A stretch of 64,000 nucleotides of DNA. Source: Micromonospora cremea (GTDB lineage Bacteria; Actinomycetota; Actinomycetes; Mycobacteriales; Micromonosporaceae). Position 1 is the first letter of the stretch. Every line of letters begins with the position of its first letter. A program made the translations under genes and the position numbers. The notes under the pieces were generated by a model. It saw only the letters and a list, made by a program, of their open reading frames with translations, had not been told where the DNA came from and did not search any database. The stretch spans positions 2,419,501 through 2,483,500 of the forward strand of contig NZ_FSQT01000002.1 in NCBI RefSeq assembly GCF_900143515.1, given 5' to 3'. Below are positions 33,592 through 41,902 of the stretch, piece by piece.

Positions 33592-34697
33592 CAGTGACCA
33601 TCACCCGGCCGGTCCGTCGCCGGCCGGTCTTCCACCCGCTGCCGGTCGCCGCCGTCGACCGGCTCACCGACGACGCCGTGGCGGTCACCTTCGCCGTACC
33701 CGACGAGTTGCGGGAGACGTTCGCGTTCCGCGCGGGTCAGCACCTGACGGTGCGACGGGTGGCCGAGGACGGCACGGACGTGCGCCGCTCGTACTCCATC
33801 TGCTCCACACCGGACGACCTGGCCCGGCACGGCCGGCTGCGGATCGGGGTGCGGGAGATTCCCGGCGGCGCGTTCTCGGCGTTCGCCTGTGGCGCGCTGC
33901 GCGGTGGCGACACGGTCGAGGTGCTGCCGCCGCTGGGCACCTTCACCACGGCCTTCGCGCCGGACCGGGCGCGGCACTACGGCGCGGTCGTCGCCGGCTC
34001 CGGCATCACCCCGGTGCTCGCGCTGGTCGCGACCGCCCTGGCCGTCGAGCCGGCCAGCACCTTCACCCTGGTGTACGGCAACCGCACGGCGAACACCGTG
34101 ATGTTCGCCGAGGAGTTGGCGGACCTGAAGGACCGGTATCCCACCCGGCTGCACCTGGTGCACGTGCTGTCCCGGGAGCAGGGCGAGTCACCGCTGCTCT
34201 CCGGGCGGATCGACGCCGAGCGGCTGGGCCGGTTGCTGGGCACGATCGTGCCGGGCGACGCCATCGAGGAGTGGTTCCTCTGCGGCCCGTACGGCATGGT
34301 GGTCGACGTCCGGGCCGTGCTGACCGAGCGGGGGCTGCCCGAGTCGGCGGTGCACACCGAGCTGTTCCACGTCGACGCGCCACCGGAGCCGGTGCGCCGC
34401 CCCACGGACCAGACGGGCGCCGGGGCCGAGGTCACCATCGTGTTGGACGGCCGGTCGTCCAGCTTCACCATGGGCCGCGAGGAGCGGGTGCTGGACGCCG
34501 CGCTGAAGGTGCGCGGCGAGCTGCCGTATGCCTGCAAGGGCGGTGTCTGCTCGACCTGCAAGGCGAAGGTCGTCGATGGCGCGGTCACCATGGCCCGCAA
34601 CTACGCACTGGAGCCAGACGAGCTCGCCGCCGGCTACGTCCTGACCTGCCAGTCGAGCCCGACCACGGACAGGCTCACGGTCGACTACGACGCATGA
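33588..34697 (+). CDS. paaE: Phenylacetyl-CoA epoxidase reductase subunit
   Basis: Delivers electrons from NADPH to PaaA. The N-terminal part is a ferredoxin-reductase FAD/NAD module (RRSYSICS, GSGITPVLALVATAL, EEWFLCGPYGMV). The C-terminal 90 residues form a plant-type 2Fe-2S ferredoxin with PYACKGGVCSTCKAKV and a distal Cys in LTCQSS. 369 residues, as expected. GTG at 33588 overlaps the paaD stop; a second GTG at 33594 is also possible. The stop overlaps the next ORF. Confidence 0.94.
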   Translation: MTVTITRPVRRRPVFHPLPVAAVDRLTDDAVAVTFAVPDELRETFAFRAGQHLTVRRVAEDGTDVRRSYSICSTPDDLARHGRLRIGVREIPGGAFSAFACGALRGGDTVEVLPPLGTFTTAFAPDRARHYGAVVAGSGITPVLALVATALAVEPASTFTLVYGNRTANTVMFAEELADLKDRYPTRLHLVHVLSREQGESPLLSGRIDAERLGRLLGTIVPGDAIEEWFLCGPYGMVVDVRAVLTERGLPESAVHTELFHVDAPPEPVRRPTDQTGAGAEVTIVLDGRSSSFTMGREERVLDAALKVRGELPYACKGGVCSTCKAKVVDGAVTMARNYALEPDELAAGYVLTCQSSPTTDRLTVDYDA

Positions 34698-35089
34698 CCG
34701 ACGACCGGCAGTTCGTCGAGCGGTTTGCCGAGGTCACCCGGGGGCGACGTCCGACCGGCCTCGTGGAGCAGTGGGAGCAGTTCGTCGGGTTCTGCGAGGA
34801 GGGCTACCACGACGTCCTCGACGAGTACTGGTTCGACCTGAGCGTCCGGCGGACGATCGAAACCGCACTGACCGACGACCGGTTGCAGGGCTTCCCGCAG
34901 ATGGGTTGGTTCCGGGAGCAGGTCGGGGCGGTGGACGAGCGGTTCCGGGCGGTGCTCTCCGAGGAGCGCTTCCCGGCGCGGGTCGAGCTGCCGTGGTGGG
35001 AGGCGTACCTGCCGGCCTGGGCCGGGCCGGTGCTCGCGGCGGAGCTGTGGGACAGCTACCACGTACGCGTCGAGGTGCGACCCAACTAG
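34694..35089 (+). CDS. Hypothetical protein in paa operon
   Basis: A 131-residue acidic, tryptophan-rich protein (WEQFVGF, DEYWFDLS, MGWFREQ, PWWEAYLPAWAG). ATG at 34694 overlaps the paaE stop (ATGA), so it is very probably translated with the epoxidase. I do not recognise its family and see no metal or catalytic motif. Position suggests an accessory to the epoxidase or an unrelated last gene. No other paa catabolic gene follows. Confidence 0.7.
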   Translation: MTDDRQFVERFAEVTRGRRPTGLVEQWEQFVGFCEEGYHDVLDEYWFDLSVRRTIETALTDDRLQGFPQMGWFREQVGAVDERFRAVLSEERFPARVELPWWEAYLPAWAGPVLAAELWDSYHVRVEVRPN

Positions 35090-35189
35090 GACATGACCGG
35101 CGCGGCTTTCGTGATCTTGGAAATGCGTGCGAGGTCGGGCGGGGATCACATCAGCATCCCCGGCCCGGCGAGATGAGTTGAGGCCGACG

Positions 35190-35195
35190 TAGGCT
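35190..35195 (+). promoter_or_regulatory. -10 hexamer of mqnC (leaderless)
   Basis: TAGGCT is followed by 6 nt and the GTG at 35202. Confidence 0.5.
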
Positions 35196-35201
35196 CGGGG
35201 G

Positions 35202-36392
35202 GTGACGGTGAGCCGGGAGATCGACGACATCCTGCAGCGCGGCGCGGACGGCGGGCGGATCACGCCCGAGGAGGCCCTGCTGCTCTACACCGAGGCGCCC
35301 TTCCACCGGCTGGGCGAGGCGGCGGACGCGGTGCGCCGGCGGCGCTACCCGGACAACATCGTCACGTACCTGATCGATCGCAACATCAACTACACCAACG
35401 TCTGCGTGACGGCGTGCAAGTTCTGCGCGTTCTACCGCGCGCCGAAGCACGCTGAGGGTTGGACGCACCCGACCGAGGAGATACTGCGCCGCTGCGGCGA
35501 GGCGGTCGAGCTGGGCGCGACCCAGGTGATGCTCCAGGGCGGGCACCACCCGGACTACGGCGTCGAGTACTACGAGGAGCTCTTCGCCTCGGTCAAGCAG
35601 GCGTACCCGCAGCTGGTCATCCACTCCATCGGGCCGAGCGAGATCCTGCACATGGCCAAGGTTTCCGGGGTGAGCCTGGACGAGGCCGTCGCCCGGATCA
35701 AGGCCGCCGGCCTCGACTCGATCGCCGGCGCCGGCGCGGAGATGCTGCCCGAGCGGCCCCGCAAGGCCATCGCCCCACTCAAGGAGTCGGGTGAGCGCTG
35801 GCTGGAGGTCATGGAGCTGGCCCATCGGCAGGGCATCGAGTCGACCGCCACCATGATGATGGGCACCGGCGAGACGCACGCGGAGCGGATCGAGCACCTG
35901 CGCATGATCCGCGACGTGCAGGACCGCACCCGCGGCTTCCGGTCCTTCATCCCGTGGACGTACCAGCCGGAGAACAACCACCTCAAGGGCCGCACCCAGG
36001 CGACCACCCTGGAATACCTGCGGTTGGTCGCGGTGGCCCGGCTCTTCTTCGAGACCGTGCCGCACCTCCAGGCGTCCTGGCTGACCACCGGCAAGGACGT
36101 CGGGCAGCTCGCGCTGCACATGGGCGTGGACGATCTCGGCTCGATCATGCTGGAGGAGAACGTCATCTCCTCGGCCGGCGCGCGGCACCGTTCCAACCTG
36201 CACGAGCTGATCGGCATGATCCGCTCGGCGGACCGGATCCCCGCGCAGCGGGACACCCTCTACAACCGGCTCGCCGTGCACCACACGCCGGCCGACGACC
36301 CGACCGACGACCGGGTGGTCTCGCACTTCTCCTCGATCGCGCTGCCCGGCGGCGGTGCCGGCCGGTCCCTGCCGCTTGTCGAGGCCAACTGA
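35202..36392 (+). CDS. mqnC: Cyclic dehypoxanthinylfutalosine synthase
   Basis: Radical SAM enzyme that closes the carbon ring of dehypoxanthinylfutalosine in menaquinone synthesis. 4Fe-4S ligands are Cys68, Cys72 and Cys75 in CVTACKFC. Blocks YLIDRNINYTNVC, VMLQGGHHPDYGVEYYE, GLDSIAGAGAEML and SFIPWTYQPENNHL distinguish it from MqnE. 396 residues, normal. GTG at 35202 is the first in-frame start and has a leaderless-type -10. It follows the paa operon by 112 nt as a separate transcript. Confidence 0.95.
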   Translation: MTVSREIDDILQRGADGGRITPEEALLLYTEAPFHRLGEAADAVRRRRYPDNIVTYLIDRNINYTNVCVTACKFCAFYRAPKHAEGWTHPTEEILRRCGEAVELGATQVMLQGGHHPDYGVEYYEELFASVKQAYPQLVIHSIGPSEILHMAKVSGVSLDEAVARIKAAGLDSIAGAGAEMLPERPRKAIAPLKESGERWLEVMELAHRQGIESTATMMMGTGETHAERIEHLRMIRDVQDRTRGFRSFIPWTYQPENNHLKGRTQATTLEYLRLVAVARLFFETVPHLQASWLTTGKDVGQLALHMGVDDLGSIMLEENVISSAGARHRSNLHELIGMIRSADRIPAQRDTLYNRLAVHHTPADDPTDDRVVSHFSSIALPGGGAGRSLPLVEAN

Positions 36393-36572
36393 TCCTGGTC
36401 GAAGCCCGGCCGTTCGGCTGATCGTGGCTCATGCTCCCGCCCGGCCGCCTCGGCGGTCCGGGTGGTCCCGGTCACTGCGGCGCCCAACCTGCCGGTCAGG
36501 GGTGGTGGAGTTGATCGTGCGCGGCTAGCGTGCCGCCTCATATCCTTCGCCACCGTCCATGGGTCCACACCG

Positions 36573-36698
36573 ATGACCGCCCGTCGCCGTCGATGGGCGC
36601 GGATCGGCGGAATCGGCACGACCGTGCTGGTGGCGGATGGTCTGATGGTGCTGGTCGCGCGGCAGTCCTCCATCGGCCCGTGCGGGCCGTTCACATAA
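36573..36698 (+). CDS. Possible 41-residue small membrane peptide
   Basis: ATG at 36573 opens a frame with a basic start (TARRRRWAR) and one hydrophobic stretch (IGTTVLVADGLMVLVA). Its TAA stop is 5 nt before a very strong terminator hairpin, which supports a real short transcript. There is no Shine-Dalgarno sequence; a -10-like TAGCGT is at 36526-36531. No family recognised. Confidence 0.35.
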   Translation: MTARRRRWARIGGIGTTVLVADGLMVLVARQSSIGPCGPFT

Positions 36699-36703
36699 CG
36701 CAC

Positions 36704-36745
36704 GGCGGTACGGGCGGGATGGGTGACCATTCCGCCCGTACCGTC
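36704..36745 (+). terminator. Terminator hairpin with GTGA tetraloop (copy 1)
   Basis: Positions 36704-36722 pair with 36727-36745 (19 pairs, two G-U) around a GTGA loop. The central part is nearly identical to the hairpin at 38171-38208 on the other side of the LPXTG gene. Confidence 0.8.
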
Positions 36746-36860
36746 TGCCCGCTCCGGGCCGGACGGATGAAAGCGGCCCCGCGTGCTGGCGCGGGAGATC
36801 GACGTTCGATAACGTCCGCTCGTTCCGCAACCATTCTTCTTCCCTACCCCCGGGGGACTG

Positions 36861-38159
36861 ATGACAGCGTTCCACCGCTCGACCCTGGCCCGCGCCAGTG
36901 TCGTGGCGCTGCTCGCGGCCGGTGGCCTGGCCACCGTGGCCGCCCCGGCGCAGGCCGCCGACCAGGCCGACCTGGCCCTGGTGCCGATGAGCTACGAACT
37001 GGCCAAGGGCGTCAAGGAAGCCAAGGCCAAGCCGTTCAAGTTCCAGGTCGACAACACCCGGAGCACGGTCGACGCCAAGGACGTCCGGGTCACCGTGGAG
37101 ACCAAGGGCCTCAAGGATCGCAAGGTCGGTGTGCTCGCCTGGGACGGCTGCGAGGTCGCTGGCACCACCTTCAGCTGCCTCCTCGGCGACCTGGCCGCCG
37201 GCACCACCGAGGACTTCGGCATCCCGCTGTTCTCGGCGGGTGGTCGCGGCCCGGCCGGCACGCTGGTGGTCACCATCAGCTCGGCCACCGCCGATCCCGT
37301 TACCGGGGACAACACGGTTGAGCACGAGATCATCGTCGCCAAGCCCGGCTATGACCTGACCACCTGGGTGCAGGACGTCTACGCCGACGTGGTGGTGGAC
37401 GCCGACGAGACGGGCGAGTCCGGCCGCGAGCCGGTCAGGCTTGGCAAGACGGCGCCGCTGGACTGGGCGGTCTACAACGACGGCAGCCGCAAGGCCACCG
37501 GCGTGGCGTACGGCTTCACGCTGCCGGCGGGCGTCACCTTCGCCGAGCTGCCAGAGGGCTGCGTGGAGCAGACGCTGAACGGCCTGGCAAACGCGTACTG
37601 CGAGGACTCCGGTGTGGTGCTGAAGCCGGGTCAGTTCTACACCGTCGGCGTGCGGGTGAAGATCGGCGCGGACGTGACCGAGGCGGTGCTCCGGCCCGGG
37701 TTCCTCTTCGCCGCCGGCCTGGACGCCGCTCAGGGCAGCCCTGAGGCGCAGCCGCAGGTGGCGACCAGCGCGCAGCGCCGGGCGTTCACCGAGACCGACC
37801 ACGGGGACAACACCGCGCAGTTCGACGTGTTCGTCGACCTGACCGCGCAGCCCACCCCGACCCCCACGCCCACGACCACGCCGACGCCGACGCCGACGCC
37901 GACGGAAACGGCGAGCCCGACGCCGAGCGGCACGACGACGCCGAGCGGCACGACGACGCCGGGCGCGACCACGCCCCCGGGCGCGGGTGGTGGCGGCGGT
38001 GGCGACGGTGGTGGCGGGCTGCCGGTGACCGGTGTGCAGGTCGGCCTGATCGGCGGCATCGGCGGCATGATCCTGGTCGCGGGCGGGACGCTGCTGGTGC
38101 TTTCCCGTCGGCGCAAGGTCATCCTGGTCGCTCCAACCGATGAGAAGTCGACCGACTGA
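36861..38159 (+). CDS. LPXTG-anchored surface protein
   Basis: Exported protein probably attached to peptidoglycan by sortase. Signal peptide to APAQA (about residue 33). Residues 40-320 are beta-rich, with DUF11-like pattern blocks and paired cysteines ([10 protein letters not shown] and EGCVEQ...YCED). Residues 330-375 form a Thr/Pro stalk (TPTPTPT repeats), then a Gly run. The sorting signal LPVTG is at residues 387-391, followed by a hydrophobic helix and the basic RRRK. 432 residues. A GGGGGA ribosome-binding site precedes the ATG at 36861. Role unknown; adhesion or hyphal surface function is a guess from topology. Confidence 0.88.
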   Translation: MTAFHRSTLARASVVALLAAGGLATVAAPAQAADQADLALVPMSYELAKGVKEAKAKPFKFQVDNTRSTVDAKDVRVTVETKGLKDRKVGVLAWDGCEVAGTTFSCLLGDLAAGTTEDFGIPLFSAGGRGPAGTLVVTISSATADPVTGDNTVEHEIIVAKPGYDLTTWVQDVYADVVVDADETGESGREPVRLGKTAPLDWAVYNDGSRKATGVAYGFTLPAGVTFAELPEGCVEQTLNGLANAYCEDSGVVLKPGQFYTVGVRVKIGADVTEAVLRPGFLFAAGLDAAQGSPEAQPQVATSAQRRAFTETDHGDNTAQFDVFVDLTAQPTPTPTPTTTPTPTPTPTETASPTPSGTTTPSGTTTPGATTPPGAGGGGGGDGGGGLPVTGVQVGLIGGIGGMILVAGGTLLVLSRRRKVILVAPTDEKSTD

Positions 38160-38170
38160 CACAGGCACGA

Positions 38171-38208
38171 CGCGAGGGCGGGGTGGGTGACCATCCCGCC
38201 CTCTCGCG
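38171..38208 (+). terminator. Terminator hairpin with GTGA tetraloop (copy 2)
   Basis: Inner stem 38174-38186 / 38191-38203 with a GTGA loop, and an outer 38171-38173 / 38206-38208 stem past a 2-nt bulge. It follows the LPXTG stop by 11 nt and resembles the upstream hairpin at 36704-36745. Confidence 0.75.
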
Positions 38209-38272
38209 TGCCGGGGTCCGTGCCGCGTCACCCAGCGACCGTCGGCTTGCGGGCGGCTGGCAGAGTGGAGGG

Positions 38273-38983
38273 GTGAGCCGTACCCCGCAGGGCCAGCGCG
38301 CCAGCCTGGACAAGCAGCCGCACGAGGTCGCCGCGATGTTCGACGGCGTGGCCGAGCGATACGACCTGACCAACACGGTGCTCTCCTTTGGCCAGGACCG
38401 CTCCTGGCGTCGGTCCACCCGGGCGGCGCTCGGGCTACGGCCGGGCGAGCGGGTGCTGGACGTCGGCGCGGGCACCGGTGTCTCGACCCGGGAGCTGGCC
38501 CAGTCCGGGGCGTACGCGGTGGGTGCGGACCTGTCCCTGGGCATGCTGCACGCCGGCAAGCGGGCCCGGCCCGAGGTGCCGTTGCTGGCGGGAGACGCGC
38601 TGCGGCTGCCGTTCGCCGACGCCAGCTTCGACGCGGTGACCATCTCCTTCGCGCTGCGCAACGTCAACGACACCGACGCGGCCCTGCGTGAGCTGGCCCG
38701 GGTGACCCGACCCGGTGGGCGGCTGGTGGTCTGCGAGTTCAGCACCCCGGTCAACCCCGCCTTCCGGACGGTCTACCTGTCGTACCTGATGCGGTCGCTG
38801 CCGGCGGTGGCCCGCGCGGTGGCCAGCAACCCCGAGGCGTACGTCTACCTGGCCGAGTCGATCCGGGCCTGGCCGGACCAGGCCGCGCTGGCCGGGCGGG
38901 TCGCCGCGGCCGGCTGGGGACGGGTGGCGTGGCGCAACCTGACCGGTGGCGTGGTCGCCCTGCACCGGGGGATCCGCGAGTAG
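38273..38983 (+). CDS. menG: Demethylmenaquinone methyltransferase
   Basis: Adds the last methyl group in menaquinone synthesis, using S-adenosylmethionine. UbiE/MenG motifs are [20 protein letters not shown] at the start, the SAM-binding VLDVGAGTG near residue 60, [20 protein letters not shown], and [18 protein letters not shown]. 236 residues, normal. GTG at 38273 is preceded by GGAGGG, which may act as a ribosome-binding site; CAGAGT just before it is a weak -10-like alternative. It stands 5' of menJ and nuo, and the same cluster is known in other actinomycetes. Confidence 0.95.
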   Translation: MSRTPQGQRASLDKQPHEVAAMFDGVAERYDLTNTVLSFGQDRSWRRSTRAALGLRPGERVLDVGAGTGVSTRELAQSGAYAVGADLSLGMLHAGKRARPEVPLLAGDALRLPFADASFDAVTISFALRNVNDTDAALRELARVTRPGGRLVVCEFSTPVNPAFRTVYLSYLMRSLPAVARAVASNPEAYVYLAESIRAWPDQAALAGRVAAAGWGRVAWRNLTGGVVALHRGIRE

Positions 38984-39010
38984 CGCCGGCCCTCGCCGCC
39001 GACATCGACA

Positions 39011-39031
39011 ATATTCAGGTTTCGTGAATAT
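39011..39031. promoter_or_regulatory. AT-rich dyad upstream of small acidic protein gene
   Basis: ATATTCA (39011-39017) and TGAATAT (39025-39031) form a perfect 7-bp inverted repeat with a 7-nt spacer in an otherwise very GC-rich region, just upstream of the -35 position of the next gene. Probable operator for an unknown regulator. Confidence 0.5.
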
Positions 39032-39055
39032 CAGTCTTTAGTCCACTTTGCGCCG

Positions 39056-39061
39056 TATGCT
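39056..39061 (+). promoter_or_regulatory. -10 hexamer of small acidic protein gene (leaderless)
   Basis: TATGCT is followed by 7 nt and the ATG at 39069. Confidence 0.55.
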
Positions 39062-39068
39062 CGTCGGC

Positions 39069-39293
39069 ATGACCCGAGCAGAGTCGGCGGACCCGGTGGC
39101 CGCCACCGACGACGACGCGGCCGAACTCATCGCGCAGCTACGCGCGCTGGCGGGCGCCGATCCGGCGGACGTCCGTCAGGTCGTGGCCGAGGTGTTGGCC
39201 GCGCTGGACCGGGCGGCCGGCGGCGCGCTACGTGAGCACCTGCCGGAGACCATCCGGGTCGATGCGGGCCTGGACGCGCCCAGTAAGGCCTGA
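39069..39293 (+). CDS. Small acidic protein of unknown function
   Basis: A 74-residue protein, mainly helical and acidic (ATDDDAAELIAQLRALAGAD, VRQVVAEVLAALDRAAGG). No family recognised. Support comes from a good leaderless-type promoter (TATGCT, 7 nt) and a strong dyad just upstream. It lies between menG and menJ. A longer start at 39048 would place the -10 inside the gene. Confidence 0.6.
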   Translation: MTRAESADPVAATDDDAAELIAQLRALAGADPADVRQVVAEVLAALDRAAGGALREHLPETIRVDAGLDAPSKA

Positions 39294-39360
39294 CACCTGC
39301 CTGCTGTGGACGGTCGTCGACTGTCACATCTGCGAGTTAGGTACCCCTGATCCTGGGTAG

Positions 39361-39378
39361 GTATGACGCCGGTCATAC
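39361..39378. promoter_or_regulatory. Perfect palindrome GTATGAC-gccg-GTCATAC upstream of menJ
   Basis: A perfect 7-bp inverted repeat with a 4-nt spacer overlaps the -10-like TACACT (39376-39381), so a bound regulator would sit on the menJ promoter. The regulator is unknown. Confidence 0.5.
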
Positions 39379-39394
39379 ACTCGTCCCGTCTGGC

Positions 39395-39412
39395 TTGTGA
39401 AGCATTTCACGA
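39395..39412. promoter_or_regulatory. Probable Rex (redox repressor) operator
   Basis: TTGTGAAGCATTTCACGA differs from the Rex consensus TTGTGAAnnnnTTCACAA at one base. It lies between the likely transcription start and the AGGAGG of menJ. In Streptomyces Rex senses NADH/NAD+ and represses nuo and cyd genes, so control of menJ-nuo is expected (inference). Confidence 0.7.
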
Positions 39413-39432
39413 GCGTGCGGGAGGAGGCGCGG

Positions 39433-40710
39433 ATGACCGCGGTGGAACACGATGCCGACGTCATCGTCGTGGGCGCCGGTCCCGGTGGATCGGCGACGGC
39501 TTACCACCTGGCGCGGCACGGCGTGCGGGTGCTGCTGCTGGAGAAGACCGAGTTCCCCCGGGAAAAGGTCTGCGGCGATGGGCTGACCCCGCGCGCGGTG
39601 CGCCAGCTCGTGCGGATGGGCGTGGACACCTCGCCCGAGGCCGGTTGGCTGCACAACCGGGGCCTGCGGGTGATCGGCGGCGGGGTGCGCCTGGAACTGG
39701 ACTGGCCGGAGCTCGCCAGCTTCCCCAACTACGGGCTGGTGCGCACCAGACTCGACTTCGACGACCTGCTCGCCCAACGGGCGGTGGCCGCCGGCGCCAA
39801 GCTGCGGACCAACGTCAACGTGCTCGGCCCGGTGCTCGACGGCGACGGCCGGGTGACCGGCGTCGAGGCAGAGGTGGGCCCGGGCAAGGAGCCCGCCACC
39901 TTCCACGCTCCGCTGGTCGTGGCGGCAGACGGGGTCTCCGGCCGGTTCCCGCTCGCTCTCGGGCTGGCCAAGCGGGAGGACCGGCCGATCGGCGTGGCCG
40001 TCCGCCGCTACTACCACTCCCCGGTCAAGCACGACGACGACTACCTCGAGTCCTGGCTGGAGCTGCGCAGCAAGGACAGCGGCGACAAACTGCTGCCCGG
40101 GTACGGCTGGATCTTCGGGCTCGGTGACGGGCGGGTCAACGTCGGCCTCGGCGTGCTCAACTCGTCCTCCGCGTTCGGCAAGACCAACTACCGCCGGCTG
40201 CTCACCGACTGGCTGGCGAACACGCCCGTCGACTGGGGAATGACCGACGAGGCCAACGCCGACGGCCCGATCCTCGGCGCCGCGCTGCCGATGGGCTTCA
40301 ACCGGGTGCCGCACTACACCCGTGGCGTGATGCTGGTCGGCGACTCCGGCGGCATGGTCAACCCGTTCAACGGGGAGGGCATCGCCTACGCCATGGAGTC
40401 CGGCGAACTGGCCGCGGAGGTCGCGGTGCAGGCCCTCGCGCGACCGGCCGGCCCGGAGCGGGAGCGGGCGCTGATGGCGTACCCGAACGAGCTGAAGGCC
40501 CGGCTCGGTGGCTACTACCGGCTGGGCGGCATCTTCGTGAAGCTGATCGGCCGTCCGGAAATCATGCGGATCGCCACCAAGCACGGCATGCCGCACCCGA
40601 CGCTGATGCGCTTCGTACTCAAGCTGTTGGCCAACCTGACCGACCCGCGTGGCGGGGACGCGATGGACCGGGTCATCAATGCGATGACGAAGGCAGCGCC
40701 AGCGGTATAG
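39433..40710 (+). CDS. menJ: Menaquinone isoprenoid-chain reductase, MenJ-like
   Basis: FAD-dependent geranylgeranyl-reductase-family enzyme. In mycobacteria MenJ saturates one double bond of the menaquinone side chain. FAD motif VVGAGPGGSATAYHLA near residue 12; FPREKVCGDGLTPRAV is the family signature; GDSGGMVNPFNGEGIAYAMESG near residue 305 is the second flavin motif. 425 residues. ATG at 39433 has AGGAGG upstream. Position between menG and nuo, as in other actinomycetes, favours menaquinone over other isoprenoids. It may be co-transcribed with nuoA 134 nt downstream. Confidence 0.88.
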   Translation: MTAVEHDADVIVVGAGPGGSATAYHLARHGVRVLLLEKTEFPREKVCGDGLTPRAVRQLVRMGVDTSPEAGWLHNRGLRVIGGGVRLELDWPELASFPNYGLVRTRLDFDDLLAQRAVAAGAKLRTNVNVLGPVLDGDGRVTGVEAEVGPGKEPATFHAPLVVAADGVSGRFPLALGLAKREDRPIGVAVRRYYHSPVKHDDDYLESWLELRSKDSGDKLLPGYGWIFGLGDGRVNVGLGVLNSSSAFGKTNYRRLLTDWLANTPVDWGMTDEANADGPILGAALPMGFNRVPHYTRGVMLVGDSGGMVNPFNGEGIAYAMESGELAAEVAVQALARPAGPERERALMAYPNELKARLGGYYRLGGIFVKLIGRPEIMRIATKHGMPHPTLMRFVLKLLANLTDPRGGDAMDRVINAMTKAAPAV

Positions 40711-40790
40711 ATGGACCGTGTCTGGGCTGGTCACAGCCCTGGTCCGGACAGAGATCGACCCCCGCCGGCAGCCACCGCGAGGGACGTGAA

Positions 40791-40796
40791 TAGTGT
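40791..40796 (+). promoter_or_regulatory. -10-like hexamer upstream of nuoA
   Basis: TAGTGT lies 48 nt before the nuoA ATG, in an AT-richer stretch of the menJ-nuoA gap. A nuo promoter of its own is possible, in addition to read-through from menJ. Confidence 0.3.
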
Positions 40797-40844
40797 GATT
40801 TTCGTCAAGCACCGAGGGCAGGAAAGGACGAGCAGGAGAAAACG

Positions 40845-41210
40845 ATGACGCTCTCGCCTTACGCACCGATCATCGGGCTGTTTGCCCTCGCCGCGGCGTT
40901 CTCGCTGTTCTCGGTTGGCGCCGCCCGCTTCGCTGGTCCCCGTCGTTACAACAAGGCCAAACTCGAGGCTTACGAGTGCGGCATCGAGCCCAGCCCCCAG
41001 CCGGTCGGCGGCGGGCGGTTCCCGATCAAGTTCTACCTGACGGCGATGCTCTTCATCGTCTTCGACATCGAGATCATCTTCCTCTACCCATGGGCGGTCT
41101 CGTTCGACGCTCTGCCGATCTTCGGCTTCGTGGAGATGGTCCTGTTCATCGTCGCGGTCTTCGTCGCGTACGCCTATGTGTGGCGGCGCGGCGGCCTGGA
41201 CTGGGACTGA
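40845..41210 (+). CDS. nuoA: NADH-quinone oxidoreductase subunit A
   Basis: Membrane subunit at the junction of the two arms of complex I. 121 residues with three hydrophobic helices; [11 protein letters not shown] and the helix-2 block [13 protein letters not shown] are diagnostic. The ribosome-binding site is AGCAGGAGAAAACG before the ATG. First gene of nuoA-nuoN. Confidence 0.96.
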   Translation: MTLSPYAPIIGLFALAAAFSLFSVGAARFAGPRRYNKAKLEAYECGIEPSPQPVGGGRFPIKFYLTAMLFIVFDIEIIFLYPWAVSFDALPIFGFVEMVLFIVAVFVAYAYVWRRGGLDWD

Positions 41211-41224
41211 GGAAGGAACGTCAG

Positions 41225-41902
41225 ATGGGCATCGAGGAGAAGCTTCCCGCCGGCGTCCTGCTCACCTCGGTGGAGAAGCTGGTCAACTGGTCCCGGAAGT
41301 CGTCCGTGTGGGGCGCCACCTTCGGCCTGGCCTGCTGCGCCATCGAGATGATGGCCGCCGGTGGCCCGCACTACGACATGGGCCGCTGGGGCATGGAGGT
41401 CTTCCGGGCCTCGCCCCGACAGGCCGACCTGATGATCGTGGCTGGCCGGGTGAGTCAGAAGATGGCGCCGGTGCTGCGCCAGATCTACGACCAGATGGCC
41501 GAGCCCCGCTGGGTGCTCTCCATGGGCGTCTGCGCCAGCAGCGGCGGCATGTTCAACAACTACGCGATCGTGCAGGGCGTCGACCACGTCGTACCGGTCG
41601 ACATGTACCTGCCCGGCTGCCCGCCGCGGCCGGAGATGCTCATCGACGCGATCCTCAAGCTCCGCGAGAAGATCATGTATGAGCCGCTGGGCCCGAACGG
41701 TCGCAAGATGCTGGCGGCCCGCCAGGAGCGTGGCGACGTCCCGGTCGTGCCCTACGGCTCCATGCCGTCCTCGTACCGCAACGACAAGGCCCGGCGTGCC
41801 GAGTGGACCCGGGCGGTCCGCGAGGGGCGCGAGGAGCAGCTGCGGATCGAGAACTGGATGAACGCGCAGAACCACCTCCACGCTCACAGGGGCCCGAAGT
41901 GA
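41225..41902 (+). CDS. nuoB: NADH-quinone oxidoreductase subunit B
   Basis: Holds cluster N2, the last iron-sulfur centre before quinone. Cluster ligands are Cys37, Cys38 (LACCAIEM), Cys103 (GVCASS) and Cys132 (PGCPP). 225 residues, with a C-terminal extension of about 50 charged residues. ATG at 41225 follows AGGAAGG. Its stop overlaps the nuoC start. Confidence 0.97.
   Translation: MGIEEKLPAGVLLTSVEKLVNWSRKSSVWGATFGLACCAIEMMAAGGPHYDMGRWGMEVFRASPRQADLMIVAGRVSQKMAPVLRQIYDQMAEPRWVLSMGVCASSGGMFNNYAIVQGVDHVVPVDMYLPGCPPRPEMLIDAILKLREKIMYEPLGPNGRKMLAARQERGDVPVVPYGSMPSSYRNDKARRAEWTRAVREGREEQLRIENWMNAQNHLHAHRGPK

Noticed and set aside
36525..38231. 568-codon minus-strand frame opposite the LPXTG gene
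   Set aside because: Shadow frame; the plus strand has signal peptide, stalk and LPVTG sorting signal.
38261..38272. Leaderless promoter for menG (CAGAGT)
   Set aside because: First base does not fit TAnnnT and a GGAGGG ribosome-binding site overlaps, so it was left out of the leaderless set.
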